The notes under the pieces were generated by a model that had not been told where the DNA came from, did no database searches, and saw only the letters and a list, made by a program, of their open reading frames with translations. 64,000 bases of DNA. Origin: Flammeovirgaceae bacterium 311. GTDB lineage: Bacteria; Bacteroidota; Bacteroidia; Cytophagales; Cyclobacteriaceae. This document shows positions 19,901 through 29,501 of the stretch, piece by piece (the stretch's first letter is position 1; each line of letters opens with the position of its first letter). The DNA is taken from NCBI GenBank assembly GCA_000597885.1, contig CP004371.1, positions 3,116,501-3,180,500 on the forward strand, read 5' to 3'. The translations under genes and the position numbers were made by a program.

Positions 19901-20113
19901 AAATACTAAAGTTGCGTTGGCATTGGGTACCTGCAATGAATAATTGCCGTCAATGTCTGTTACTGTACCCGTAGAAGTGCCTTTTACAACGATTGTTACA
20001 CCGGGCAGACCTTCAGCATCACCCGCAGAGGTTACACGACCCCTGATTGTTTGTTGCGCGTATGCAGCCCCACAGAGGTAGAGCAGCATCATCAGCAGTA
20101 AGCTTTTCTTCAT
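16970..20113 (-). CDS. SusC/RagA TonB-dependent outer-membrane transporter
   Basis: A 1047-aa TonB-linked porin importing oligosaccharides, here probably manno-oligosaccharides. Residues 1-19 are a signal peptide; ~22-105 form a carboxypeptidase-regulatory-like beta-sandwich (GRVTSAGDAEGLPGVTIVVKG). A TonB box-like segment DEIVVTGYG lies at ~100-110. The plug contains the SusC-specific block PLYVIDGV and VLQGPSATAVYGSRATNG. The remaining ~800 residues are the 22-strand barrel, ending in aromatic VYTLSLGIDF as barrels do. It is the first gene of a four-gene operon and has a 0.9-kb upstream region separating it from the HTCS regulator. Confidence 0.97.
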   Translation of the reverse strand: MKKSLLLMMLLYLCGAAYAQQTIRGRVTSAGDAEGLPGVTIVVKGTSTGTVTDIDGNYSLQVPNANATLVFAFTGYERQEVPVNNRTTINVTLSEDVAVLDEIVVTGYGEIRRSEVTGAQTTIGAQEIQKSVNTTIEQAIQGRAAGVYVTQNSGQPGGGISVNIRGINSITGNTEPLYVIDGVQISGGGTTNSSNPLSGLNPADIESMEVLQGPSATAVYGSRATNGVIVITTKRGKSGDVRVNYGYQYSLQTPPQNLEVMNLRQYAQMFNEFKTIAGGSFRDDFLDPSLLGEGTDWQDELFNNAPMNKHQLSLSGGSEKTTYYLSGEYLNQDGIALGSGFDRYSMRLNVDNKAREWLSIGANINVSQTNEKLATSQDNIIGGVFQLPPHIPVTNLDGTWAGGNTDNSAAEQFTPPNPIALAELNTNEITRRQFLGGLNVGVDIIEGLQFRTTFNTNLGFSNATNFRPSYRFGSQVRPNTRLDNTSGTNTYWNWNQMLQYNKQFGKHGINAMVSHEAQASTWQNISAGREGFVVNDLIDLNLGDPNQASNEGGQGDWAMESYLGRIIYNFNEKYILQGAFRADGSVNFGPDNRWGYFPSLSAAWRVSEESFFNVPFINDLRLRFETGLTGNQGGGQGIYGTLGSGVTTWGTGFLPNSYANPSLQWEDTQTNNLGLNLSFFKNKIQIEADYYVKNTENLLLRNPLPWYMGTNGAGSVASPWVNIGSLQTKGWGLAFNTINMDKGGFQWTTNLNLSHFRTEVTEFYSDAAIISRTSWWMDDWTQRSVVGEQPWFFYGYVEEGIFQSVEELENSALPADNTGAERAIAENSIWVGDIKYRDINGDGVINQDDQTNIGSPWPKLFAGFTNSFSYKGFDLSILITSTYGNDIYNMVRYQNSQPNNINVGRNLLIGAFDYARVAYAEDDVDQANPYLLNPGTTVARMAPTDENDNYNRHTNKYVEDGSFIRLKNISLNYNLPSSIVGRQNVIKGARLGVSAQNVATLTNYSGYDPEVGAYVGGNASADNQAMGVDNGRYPLTPVYTLSLGIDF

Positions 20114-20365
20114 ACAAAATTGGTTTAGTGTAGCTTGTTTCTCCCTTACACCCAGGGAGGGTTGGTTTAATTGATCTTTTAGAAATTTTAACTTGCCTTA
20201 CCTGGCAGTCTGGCCAGGCTTGGCGCCTCATCTTGACTGGTTGGTTGGTTTGTTTTATTTACATATAATCTATAGGTATTCTTTTATCATTATCTCCGGG
20301 TAGTTGCTGCCAGTTCTGGTTTAGTTTACTATTTACTGATACTGTATATAGTATGGGCGAGTACC

Positions 20366-20377
20366 GCAAACGTGTGC
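20366..20377. promoter_or_regulatory. Near-palindromic LacI-type site upstream of susC
   Basis: GCAAACGTGTGC differs by one base from the palindrome at 20684-20695. It lies ~250 bp upstream of the susC start. LacI/GalR operators typically have a central CG flanked by AA and TT; no LacI-family gene lies in the window, so the binder is unknown. Confidence 0.35.
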
Positions 20378-20683
20378 TGAACTCAGCAAATGAACACTGC
20401 ACGTCCTTACTATATAATCTCTGTACATAAAAGCTTCCACCATTTATCAATGTCCTAAGTTGATCTGCCATCTACCGGCTTTGTATTTCAACAAATTCTT
20501 ATAATCCTCTGTACATTCTGTTTTGGCTGCCTGCTCCAAAACTGCCCCTGCTTCAGGGCTTCCCGAGCCTGGTCACTTAAGTTCAATGAACCGGACCAGC
20601 AGCTAAATCAACATCACACAAATCAAACCTTATATTTTCATCACATTTAATCACAAGTCAGATACACTACTAAGCACAAACTA

Positions 20684-20695
20684 GCAAACGTTTGC
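20684..20695. promoter_or_regulatory. Perfect palindrome, LacI-type operator candidate
   Basis: GCAAACGTTTGC is a perfect 12-bp dyad with a central CpG, the pattern of LacI/GalR-family operators. It is 318 bp from the similar site at 20366. Function is inferred from form only. Confidence 0.4.
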
Positions 20696-21034
20696 ATACT
20701 ATAAATATAAGAAAGAGGTGTATCCCATTATGGATAAAATGTTTCCGATGTGTGGTCAAAATGTCTACTCATGCGCTATTGGCCTAATTCAGCCTTTTTT
20801 TGATTCTTTTTCTTCTCTGCAACCCAGATTTTTAAATTATTATTTATTTAAAAACCTTACCCTTCAGTTCCCTTTCTTATTACCTGATCTCTCACTTTTC
20901 AAGCTTAGAAAGATAATCATTAATTGTCAAACATTAATGCAATTTTTATGAAATCGGTTCCAATAAAAATAACTTATTGTTTAAAGGCAAAACTTTCAAT
21001 GTCTTAGAGGCATTGATTTGAATCCGCGTACCTG

Positions 21035-24000
21035 CTACTGATGCTGCTTACTCACCGCATAGAGTGATGGCAACATATTATATTCACTTTTAAAATACTT
21101 GGAGAAGTATTTTGTGTTGTTGAAACCAACTTTATAAGCAACCTCTGCTACCGTTAGTTGGCTTTTTTCCAGAAACTGAGCCGCCCGCTGCAGTCTTATT
21201 TTCCTGATAAACTCTACCGGAGAACTACCCGTGATGGAAACCATTTTCTTATAAAGATGTGCTCTGCTCATGCCCAGCTCTTTACTAAGCACCTCTACCG
21301 AAAAGTCAGGATCGGAAAGGCTGTCCTCTACAATCTTAATGGCTCGTTGTATCAGCTTTTCGTCCATTGAAACTATGTTAGCCTCGCTGGTTTGTACGCC
21401 GATTTTCTTTTCAAAAACCTGCTGCATCTGCTGACGCTGTGTAATCAGGTTTCGCAGCCTGGACAGCAGAATTTCAAAGTTGAAAGGTTTAGTGATATAA
21501 TCATTGGCGCCAATATTAAGCCCTTTCAGCTTTTGCTCTTCTGCCGTATGTGCCGTTAACAACACAAAGGGAATATGAGAGGTACGGGAATCTTCTTTTA
21601 CTTTTTTGCAAAATTCAGTTCCATTCATCTCTGGCATCATCAGATCGCTCACAATCAGATCTGGCATACCCGAAAGCGCTTTTTGCCAGCCTTCTTTACC
21701 ATTCTTTGCTTCAATAATGGTAAAATGGACGCTCAGATTATCTTTCAGGTAGAAGCGGAAATCTTCGTTATCTTCCACCAGCAGCACCTCTGGCTTTTTA
21801 TCTGCAGACAGCATTTTTGCCTGCTTCACCAGGCCGGTATCGGCTAATGCTTCCGGAATCTCCAGCATTGCCTGTGGCTGTTCGGGGCTGGCGGCAAACT
21901 GGCAGGAGCGAATTTCCTTTGCCGGTATCAATACTGTAAAACAGCTGCCTTTGCCAGGCTCACTTTCTACTTCAATAGTACCTCCGTGTATTTTCACAAA
22001 CTCTTTGGTGATAGAAAGCCCTATGCCGCTTCCCTGATTCACCAGGCTCGATGGCACCTCACTTCTAAAAAACCTTTCAAATATCTTGTCCTGCTTGTCT
22101 TTAGGCACTCCTATTCCCGTATCTTTTACCCGTATCTGCAGGGTTTTGATCCCTTCGTCTGCAGCTATTGTACTATTTTCAAGGCAGTTAACCTCCACCC
22201 TTATTTCTCCATTTTCAGGCGTAAACTTAAAGGCATTAGAAAGCAGGTTAAAGAGGATCTTTTCCAGCTTATCCATATCAAAGGAGGTATGAAATTCAGG
22301 AATGCTGGTATTGAAGCCAAGTGATATGTTTTTCTTTTCTGACAGATCAGAAAAAGAACTCACAGATTCAGCAATGAACTTGATTACATTTCCTTCGGAA
22401 GGATAGTAGTTTGCCCCATCCACTTCAAGCTTACGAAAATCCAGCAGCTGGTTTACCAGATTCAGCAAACGCTTGGCATTCCTGTGGATCATCTGATACT
22501 GCTTTTCATGCTCCTGATTACTACCACCGCTCAGTAATTTTTCTACAGGCGCTAAGATAAGAGAGAGCGGAGTTCTGAACTCATGACTAACATTTGTCAG
22601 AAACCTGATCTTCATCATATTTAACTCATGCAGCTGATGCGCTTCTCTTCTTTCCTGCTCAATTTTAAACCTGGAGCTTGCCCTTTGCAGCATAAAGTGA
22701 CGACCCAGGTATATGAGCGCCAGTACCAGCAGCACATAGGCCGTATATGCTGCGTTTGTTTTCCAGAAAGGGGCCAGTACAGAAAGCTTTATTTTTGCTC
22801 CTTCTGTATTCCAGATCCCATCGTTATTTGCTGCCATCACCCTAAACTCGTACTCACCCGGATCGAGGTTGGTATAAGTTACTCTTCTGGCTTCATTATC
22901 TGCTTTTACCCAATCTCTGTCGAAACCCTCCAGCTTATATTTATACTTATTCTTGTCGGGATGGAAGAAATTCAGGGCTGCAAATTCAATTGAAAAAACA
23001 TTCTCGTTGTAATTGAGGGTGATCTCCTGAACATCTGAGAGACTTTTTTCAAGAATTACCCGCTTATTGACAAGTGCTCCAATCTCTATATTTTCGTTGA
23101 ACAGCAGGAAATTGGTAAACACAATCTGAGGCGCATACTCATTGCTTCCCAGTTTATCGGGATGAAAAAGGTTATAGCCATTTACGCCTCCGAATATGAT
23201 TTCTCCTTTTTGTGTAGTACAGGCTGCATTTTCATTGAAAGACCTTCCCTGCAGTCCGTCTGCCTCATCATAGTTCTGGACAATTATTTCCTTTTTATCA
23301 AGCTTACCCTTCCATGCCGGTAAAATCACCTTGGCCACTCCATTCGAGGTGCTCAGCCAAAGGTTGTTATGTGCATCACCCAGAATAGCAATAATGGCAT
23401 CGCTGGGCAGGCCATCTTTTTCTGTGAAATGAATAAAGGATTTTGCTTTCTGGTCGTAAAAATCAAGTCCTTCGGTGGTGGCAATCCAGATGTTTTTGTT
23501 CTGATCTCTGTGTATGGAAGTGATGTTATTGCTCAGCATGCTGCCGGGCATATTCGGATCATGGGAAAGATAAGTACTGGTGCCTTCGTAAAGATCAAAG
23601 ACTTCAATGCCATAACCACCTCCTACCCAGATCCTTCCTTCACTATCCTCCGTAATAGAAGAAATATAATCGAAGTGCAGGGTAAACTCTCCTCCTTTTA
23701 TCTGCGATCGGTGAAAGCCATCGATCTCGGGATCGTAACGATTTACACCACCATGCAGGGTGCCTACCCACATAATTCCCCGCGAATCCTGATAGAGTTC
23801 CCAGACATTATTATCGGACAAGCTGTTAGGGTTGTTAGACTGGTATTTATAATGTGTAAACTCTTTTCCGTTAAACCTGTCCAAACCCCCGAGATAGGTA
23901 CCGATCCATAGTTCTTTATTGGAATCGATCAGTAAACTAACAATTACGTTATTAGCCAGACTTTGTGGATTGCCCGGATCATGCATGTAGCGGGTATAAG

Positions 24001-25261
24001 TACCCTCGCTCCGGTTAAAGTAGATCAACCCGCCGCCGTTGGTACCAATCCATAAATTTCCCTTATCATCTTCTGCAAATGCATTGATATCGTCGTAAGG
24101 CAGGCTGTTGCTTAAAGATGGCTGATGCTTATAGTGCGGAAAGCGGACGATGTTTGGGTGATAATAGTTTACCCCGTTTTTAAAAGTACCTACCCAGATG
24201 ATTCCCTGCTCGTCTTTATACAGCGAGTGAACGCCATTGTGTACCAGGCTTTTATTCACCTCATTGTTGTGCTGGATATAATTAACCTGCCCGGTACGCT
24301 TATCAATAACATTGATACCATCATGATCCGTGGCTACCCAGATGGTTCCCTTCTTTTCTTCAACCACCCCTCTTACCTGGTTATTATTCAGCCTAAGCTT
24401 GGGCGAATCAGCGTTGATGTGGGTAACAGATTTATCAAAAGGACGATATAAGAATGCGCCGTTAGTATCACCACCGGGCGTGTAAACCCAGATATCATGG
24501 TCGCTGTCTACCAGAAGATTATAGAGATATAATGCCTGGTTATTCTTTTCTGCAATTTTGGTACTGCGCTCCACAACCCGGAAGGTTTTGCCATCCATTT
24601 TCTCCAGCACACCATTGCGGTGAATCACCCACAAATTGCCATGAGCATCGTTGCTAAGGGAAGCCACATGGTTGGTGCCAAGACTAAGTGAATCAAAAGG
24701 CTTGTGCCGAATGGCCACAGTTTGCTTGCTGGAAGGATTGTAGCGGGCCAGGCCATTGCCCGTAAGCACAAACCAGTAATTGCCGGCATCATCTTTTATA
24801 ATATGCTCAACATCTGTTACCGGCAGCTTAAACCTGGTCAGGTATTCTTTATAGTCTCTGAAAAATTTTCCGGTTGCAGGATCGAACACACTAAAACCAA
24901 AGGTTGTCTGCACCCAGACTTTACCGGCAGGATCTTCAAAAAGTTTAAGAATGTTATTGCCATTGATGGTGGCCGGGTTACTGGAATCGTAGCGGAACAC
25001 CTTGAGCTGATAGCCGTCGTAGCGCGTAAGCCCGGCAGCAGTACCTATCCACAAATACCCTCTGCTGTCTTTAAGAAAGCACTTGATCTGGTTGTGCGGC
25101 AGGCCATTATTAATATCAATAAGAGAAAATTTGTATTGCTCAGGCAGAGATGCCTGTAAGGGAACTACATTTCCCAGACCAAATAAAACCGCAAGAAGTA
25201 CGCTTACTAAACCTTTAGGCACAGGAGCTCTGATAATGTTAGTAGTTATGAAATTTACCAA
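21035..25261 (-). CDS. Hybrid two-component system sensor/AraC regulator (HTCS)
   Basis: A 1408-aa single-polypeptide two-component system that senses oligosaccharides in the periplasm and activates the locus. In order it has: a signal/anchor in the first ~37 residues; two seven-bladed propellers of Reg_prop repeats (variants of G-x-L-W-I-G-T-x-x-G-L, ~40-770); a Y_Y_Y domain; a membrane segment (AYTAYVLLVLALIYLG); HisKA with phosphoacceptor His in NVSHEFRTPLSL; HATPase_c with DTGIGVP and GSGIGLSI; a receiver domain with Asp in IVSDLMMPEMNG; and a C-terminal AraC-type HTH (LSKELGMSRAHLYKKM). The inducer is probably a manno-oligosaccharide by context. Confidence 0.97.
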   Translation of the reverse strand: MVNFITTNIIRAPVPKGLVSVLLAVLFGLGNVVPLQASLPEQYKFSLIDINNGLPHNQIKCFLKDSRGYLWIGTAAGLTRYDGYQLKVFRYDSSNPATINGNNILKLFEDPAGKVWVQTTFGFSVFDPATGKFFRDYKEYLTRFKLPVTDVEHIIKDDAGNYWFVLTGNGLARYNPSSKQTVAIRHKPFDSLSLGTNHVASLSNDAHGNLWVIHRNGVLEKMDGKTFRVVERSTKIAEKNNQALYLYNLLVDSDHDIWVYTPGGDTNGAFLYRPFDKSVTHINADSPKLRLNNNQVRGVVEEKKGTIWVATDHDGINVIDKRTGQVNYIQHNNEVNKSLVHNGVHSLYKDEQGIIWVGTFKNGVNYYHPNIVRFPHYKHQPSLSNSLPYDDINAFAEDDKGNLWIGTNGGGLIYFNRSEGTYTRYMHDPGNPQSLANNVIVSLLIDSNKELWIGTYLGGLDRFNGKEFTHYKYQSNNPNSLSDNNVWELYQDSRGIMWVGTLHGGVNRYDPEIDGFHRSQIKGGEFTLHFDYISSITEDSEGRIWVGGGYGIEVFDLYEGTSTYLSHDPNMPGSMLSNNITSIHRDQNKNIWIATTEGLDFYDQKAKSFIHFTEKDGLPSDAIIAILGDAHNNLWLSTSNGVAKVILPAWKGKLDKKEIIVQNYDEADGLQGRSFNENAACTTQKGEIIFGGVNGYNLFHPDKLGSNEYAPQIVFTNFLLFNENIEIGALVNKRVILEKSLSDVQEITLNYNENVFSIEFAALNFFHPDKNKYKYKLEGFDRDWVKADNEARRVTYTNLDPGEYEFRVMAANNDGIWNTEGAKIKLSVLAPFWKTNAAYTAYVLLVLALIYLGRHFMLQRASSRFKIEQERREAHQLHELNMMKIRFLTNVSHEFRTPLSLILAPVEKLLSGGSNQEHEKQYQMIHRNAKRLLNLVNQLLDFRKLEVDGANYYPSEGNVIKFIAESVSSFSDLSEKKNISLGFNTSIPEFHTSFDMDKLEKILFNLLSNAFKFTPENGEIRVEVNCLENSTIAADEGIKTLQIRVKDTGIGVPKDKQDKIFERFFRSEVPSSLVNQGSGIGLSITKEFVKIHGGTIEVESEPGKGSCFTVLIPAKEIRSCQFAASPEQPQAMLEIPEALADTGLVKQAKMLSADKKPEVLLVEDNEDFRFYLKDNLSVHFTIIEAKNGKEGWQKALSGMPDLIVSDLMMPEMNGTEFCKKVKEDSRTSHIPFVLLTAHTAEEQKLKGLNIGANDYITKPFNFEILLSRLRNLITQRQQMQQVFEKKIGVQTSEANIVSMDEKLIQRAIKIVEDSLSDPDFSVEVLSKELGMSRAHLYKKMVSITGSSPVEFIRKIRLQRAAQFLEKSQLTVAEVAYKVGFNNTKYFSKYFKSEYNMLPSLYAVSKQHQ

Positions 25262-25420
25262 ATCTTTCCCTAAAAACCATATCTAAGACAAAATTTAACA
25301 AATTAAGTTCCATGGAAATAGTTTTGAAACATGCTACCACTTATTGTATTTCTGGCATTAATTTAACAGAAAGCAGTTTGCAGAATATAGGGTTATATCA
25401 TGATAAAGCCTGCTTATAAA

Positions 25421-25452
25421 CAAAAAAGCCCGGGTTTAACCGGGCTTTTTTG
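25421..25452 (-). terminator. Rho-independent terminator after GH3
   Basis: A 13-bp perfect stem with arms CAAAAAAGCCCGG and CCGGGCTTTTTTG and a 6-base loop, 17 bp after the GH3 stop. It is symmetrical and could act in both directions, shielding HTCS from upstream transcription. Confidence 0.92.
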
Positions 25453-25469
25453 TTTTAAAAATTTACTAC

Positions 25470-27767
25470 TTACTGATTATAATTTATAGTAGTTTTCTGA
25501 TCACCTATCATCAGATCGAACGCACCCGGCTCAGTTACCCATTCGCCCTGCTGGTTAACAAATGCCAGATCTTCCGGCGTGATGGTAAAATTCACCACCT
25601 GCTCCTCTCCCGGGGCCAGCGATACCTGGGTAAATGCTCTTAACCTCCTGGCACTTGGGGTAACACTGGCATACTGGTCGAAGCTGTAGAGCTCTACTGC
25701 TTTTTTACCTGCACGCTGGCCGGTATTCCGCACCCGTACCTGTACCTCAATATTCTCAGACATGCCCAGGTTCTGCTTGTTTACGCTAAGATCCGAGAAC
25801 TCGAAAGTAGTATAGCTTAAGCCGTGACCAAAAGTCCATTGCGGGTTAAAACCTGCATCGCCATAGGTATTAGGCACATCTTCACGAATTCTTTCAGTAC
25901 CCTTATGGTCGTAAAACACCACATCTCCGGTATGGCGCGGATAAGTAAATGGCAGCACCCCACTGGGGTTATGATCTCCAAACAGTACATCTGCAATAGC
26001 TTGTGCACCGTAGGTAGAAGGGCGGTAGGCCATCAGTACAGCAGGGATATTTTGCTCGATAGCAGAAATAACCCGCGGACGTCCCTCCAAGAGCACCAGC
26101 ACTACCGGCTTTCCGGTTTCTACGGCTGCACGGGCCAGTGCCAGCTGATTAGCATCCAGGGTCAGGTCGTCGATCACACCCGGGCTTTCCGCATAGGCTT
26201 TTTCACCCAGGAACAGGATGATGGCGCCAACACCTCTGGCATCTCTTTTCAGCTGGGCGGCATCGTAATTTGCAGCGGCGGCAAAATCGTTGGTGGTACG
26301 GCTTACCACATTGTTTTTGCCAACTTTATCGATAATACCCTCAAGGGCTGTTTTTGTTGTTTCAGGATATTGTGTTTCGTCGGTTCCCTGCCATATGTAA
26401 GACCAGCTGCCATGCAGGCTTCCCAGGTTGTTAGCGGTTGGTCCGGCTACCAGCACCCTGGTATTTTTAGCAAGTGGCAGTACATTGTTCTGGTTTTTCA
26501 GCAGCGTAAGTGTTTCCAGTGCAGCCTGGTAAGCAGCCGTATCATAGCTGGCCTGGCGCAGCTGACCTGCCAGCTCACGATTGGGGTAGGCATTCTCGAA
26601 CAGACCCAGCTTTCTTTTCAGCTCCAGGATACGTCGCACCGATACATCAATTCTTTCTTCTGTAATGCTACCCTCCTGTACCAGCTCCAGCAGCAGATCG
26701 TAAAAAGAGTAATCGGTAGGCACCATGCTCATGTCAAGGCCAGCCTCTACTGCAATACGAACCGCTTCTTTAGGGCTATCGGCAATCCGGTGGCGGGTAT
26801 GCAAACGGATCACATCTTCCCAGTCGGATACAGCCACACCTTCAAAGCCCAGCTCACCGCGCAGAATGTCGGTAAGGTAGTATTTGCTGCCATGTACCGG
26901 AACACCGTTTACCTCGCCGGAATTAATCATTACCGTAGAAACGCCTGCCTCTACTGCAGCCTTGAACGGAGGCAGCACATATTCGCGCAGCATAGACTCA
27001 GGAATGTAGGAAGGGGTACGGTCTTTACCGGTTGCCGGTAAGGAGTAGCCCAGGAAGTGCTTCATGCAGGAGGCTACTGCCGTATTGCTTTCCAGCCCAT
27101 CTTCTTCGTAACCCTTGATGGCTGCCGAACCCATCGTGCTTACCAGGTGCACATCTTCGCCAAATGTTTCTTCAAAGCGTGGCCACAGGGGCTGACGGCC
27201 AATATCGAGTACCGGGTCAAAATTCCAGGGGATGCCTACTGCTCTTGTTTCGGCCGCTGTAATTTTTGCCGCCTGGCGTACCAGCTCGGGGTTACGGGTG
27301 GCAGACATGCCAATGTTATGCGGAAAAAGGGTGGAACCCTCTATGTAGTTGGCTCCATGAATGGCATCAATGCCATAAAGTACCGGAATGCGGCTTCTGG
27401 ATTCTTTGGTTGCTACATCCTGAATGGCAGTGAGAATGGTATACCATTGCTCCGGGGTGTAGGCATGGCCTTTTACGTTCAGGATAGAACCTACTTTTTT
27501 CTCCAGAATAGCATTTCGGAGCTTAGCCTCATCGATGGCTGTAGTGGAGTTATCCTGCAGGATCAGGTCAATGGTTACCTGTGTCATTTGCCCTACTTTC
27601 TCCTCAATGGTCATATCTGCCAGCATACGGCCGATATCATCGAGGGGGGCAGCTTCCACCGTATCTACAGCGGGTGCCTGGGCTGTGGTTTGCTGTGGTG
27701 TGCTTGTACTACAGGCCTGTACAACAAGCGCCGATAATAACAAAAATAAGCTTCTACGCTTCATCAT
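25470..27767 (-). CDS. GH3 beta-glucosidase/beta-mannosidase-like lipoprotein
   Basis: A 765-aa exo-acting retaining glycosidase with lipobox VQAC at Cys19, placing it in the periplasm or on an outer membrane face. The (beta/alpha)8 domain contains KHFLGY and the nucleophile Asp315 in VAVSDWEDV. The alpha/beta sandwich domain follows, and the C-terminus is the fibronectin-like domain common in bglX-type enzymes. It would clear terminal beta-linked glucose (or mannose) from glucomannan fragments. The visible start of another GH3 at 1-180 shows the locus has at least two. It is transcribed alone and ends at a strong terminator. Confidence 0.93.
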   Translation of the reverse strand: MMKRRSLFLLLSALVVQACSTSTPQQTTAQAPAVDTVEAAPLDDIGRMLADMTIEEKVGQMTQVTIDLILQDNSTTAIDEAKLRNAILEKKVGSILNVKGHAYTPEQWYTILTAIQDVATKESRSRIPVLYGIDAIHGANYIEGSTLFPHNIGMSATRNPELVRQAAKITAAETRAVGIPWNFDPVLDIGRQPLWPRFEETFGEDVHLVSTMGSAAIKGYEEDGLESNTAVASCMKHFLGYSLPATGKDRTPSYIPESMLREYVLPPFKAAVEAGVSTVMINSGEVNGVPVHGSKYYLTDILRGELGFEGVAVSDWEDVIRLHTRHRIADSPKEAVRIAVEAGLDMSMVPTDYSFYDLLLELVQEGSITEERIDVSVRRILELKRKLGLFENAYPNRELAGQLRQASYDTAAYQAALETLTLLKNQNNVLPLAKNTRVLVAGPTANNLGSLHGSWSYIWQGTDETQYPETTKTALEGIIDKVGKNNVVSRTTNDFAAAANYDAAQLKRDARGVGAIILFLGEKAYAESPGVIDDLTLDANQLALARAAVETGKPVVLVLLEGRPRVISAIEQNIPAVLMAYRPSTYGAQAIADVLFGDHNPSGVLPFTYPRHTGDVVFYDHKGTERIREDVPNTYGDAGFNPQWTFGHGLSYTTFEFSDLSVNKQNLGMSENIEVQVRVRNTGQRAGKKAVELYSFDQYASVTPSARRLRAFTQVSLAPGEEQVVNFTITPEDLAFVNQQGEWVTEPGAFDLMIGDQKTTINYNQ

Positions 27768-28279
27768 AATGGTTGGTTGTAAATTAGGTATGGTTGGTTG
27801 TATATGCTATTCCATCATTTCATGTTCAATGTTTTATGTGTGGCTGTCAGTAGGGGTGTCAATAGTTCAGGCAAAGATCTTTAAGCCTCTTGCGGGCAAA
27901 AAATCGTTTGTAACTATAATCTCCTGTAATAAGGTCGCCTAAACTACAGACATTTGCCTAAAATGAACAATTTTGCAAACAGCAATTTTCACTGAAAAGC
28001 TATAAAGTTTAGTGCACCTGCAGCTAAGTTAGCTGTGCTGATAAAATGTTTGCAATACCGGGACTCATCACTGATGATTTACCATTTAGCCTTACCGTAC
28101 GTATGCCGGTCTTTTCATATACATTATTCCGGGCAAAATTAGTTTCATTGAACATCTCTTACCCCCTGAATCCGTTCCACCTAAAAGTAAATAGTTGCTG
28201 CAGCAGCTGCAACAGTCTCTCCTGAAGACAGGTTAGACATACTTAACCAGGCGGTGCCTGGACGAACAGTTTATTAAGC
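27768..28279. other. Divergent intergenic region between GH3 and the MFS gene
   Basis: 512 bp between divergent genes, with no coding sequence. ATGGTTGGTTGTA occurs twice (27769-27781 and 27790-27802), a 13-bp direct repeat with a 21-bp period just upstream of the GH3 start, in its leader. Similar GGTTGGTT runs occur upstream of susC near 20240. Promoters for both genes must lie here, but I could not place them. Confidence 0.5.
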
Positions 28280-29428
28280 ATGCAACTAAAGACAAAACAG
28301 CGCATTGCCTTAAGTGCCTTATATTTTCAAAGTGGCTTGTGCTTTGCAACCTGGGCATCGCGTATCCCCGATATCAAAGAAATTTTTGAAATGAGCGATG
28401 GCCAGCTGGGAGCCTTATTACTTGTAAGGCCGGTAGGTTCTCTTTTTGCAATGCCCCTCTCCGGCTACCTGGTAGACCAGCACGGGAGCAGAATAACCTC
28501 TGCTGCAGGCATAGCCGGTTTTAGCCTAAGCCTGCTGATACTGGGGCTGGCCCCAACTATTTCTGTGCTGGTGGCTGGCATTTTAATGTTTGGCATTTTC
28601 TCAAACCTCATTAACATCTCTGTAAACACCCAGGCCCTGGTGGTACAAAAAAATTACGGCAGGGTTATCATGGCCTCCTTTCATGGCCTCTGGAGCCTGG
28701 CAGGGTTCTGCGGCGCCGCTATTGGTGCGCTGGCCTTATGGCTGAACTTAAGCATTGTTACCCATTTTGTATCTGTCACTATTTTTGTGCTGATACTCCT
28801 AAGCCTCTGCTTTAAGTACCTCACCAAAGAAACCGACGAAAGAGCAGGTAAAAAATTTGTGCTTAAAAAACCTGACAGGCACTTAATACTCTTAGGCAGC
28901 ATTGCTTTTTGCGGACTGATCTGCGAAGGCTGTATGTTCGACTGGAGCGGTGTGTATTTTAAACAGGTGATAGAGGCGCAGGAAGGCATGGTAGCAGCAG
29001 GTTATATGGCTTTTCTGGGCACCATGGCCCTGGGCAGATTTATTTCCGACAGATTTACCAATCGTTTTGGCAGCAGTGCCATTATCCAGGTCAGTGGCTG
29101 CCTTATTTTCGGGGGGCTGGTAATTGCCGTGGCATTCCCTTACCTGATCACCGGTATCCTGGGCTTTTTTATGATTGGCGCAGGCACCTCATCCGTTATA
29201 CCGCTCACTTATACCGAGGTAGGAAAGAACCAGAAATTTTCTCCCGGCATTGCACTTGCCATGGTGGCTACGCTTGGGTATTTTGGCTTTCTGTTAGGTC
29301 CGCCTCTTATTGGCTTTATTGCCGATCTGCTAAGCCTTAGGGCCTCCTTTGCCCTGGTAGCACTGGTAGGCCTTACCATAACCATTATTGTAACACTTGA
29401 AAAAAGAAGAACAAAAAGCTTACTTTGA
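28280..29428 (+). CDS. MFS transporter
   Basis: A 382-aa polytopic membrane protein with ~12 hydrophobic segments. Its organisation matches the YbjJ-like branch of the major facilitator superfamily: LSALYFQSGLCFATWASRIP in helix 1, a helix 2-3 loop GYLVDQHGSR, and a similar GRFISDRFTNRFG loop in the second half. The substrate cannot be read from sequence. As the first gene of a short plus-strand unit inside a mannan locus, it may export or import a monosaccharide or oligosaccharide. It is followed after 73 bp by a sialate-O-acetylesterase-like gene. Confidence 0.85.
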   Translation: MQLKTKQRIALSALYFQSGLCFATWASRIPDIKEIFEMSDGQLGALLLVRPVGSLFAMPLSGYLVDQHGSRITSAAGIAGFSLSLLILGLAPTISVLVAGILMFGIFSNLINISVNTQALVVQKNYGRVIMASFHGLWSLAGFCGAAIGALALWLNLSIVTHFVSVTIFVLILLSLCFKYLTKETDERAGKKFVLKKPDRHLILLGSIAFCGLICEGCMFDWSGVYFKQVIEAQEGMVAAGYMAFLGTMALGRFISDRFTNRFGSSAIIQVSGCLIFGGLVIAVAFPYLITGILGFFMIGAGTSSVIPLTYTEVGKNQKFSPGIALAMVATLGYFGFLLGPPLIGFIADLLSLRASFALVALVGLTITIIVTLEKRRTKSLL

Positions 29429-29501
29429 TAAAGTAAAACCCCTGCTGCCTCCTGCAGTCAGTTTAAAATTATACGCTACACATATCATACCTTTTCTGAA
29501 T

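Larger units (their letters stand above)
20114..21034. other. Long susC upstream region with candidate operators
   Basis: This 921-bp gap is almost certainly non-coding. It includes GCAAACGTGTGC (20366-20377) and the perfect palindrome GCAAACGTTTGC (20684-20695). It also holds a near-palindrome ATACTGTATATAGTAT (20339-20354), and TATTCTTTTATCATT (20277-20291), which partly resembles the GH26 promoter element. It should hold the susC promoter and HTCS binding site. I could not fix a -7 box. No strong terminator is visible after the HTCS gene. Confidence 0.5.
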
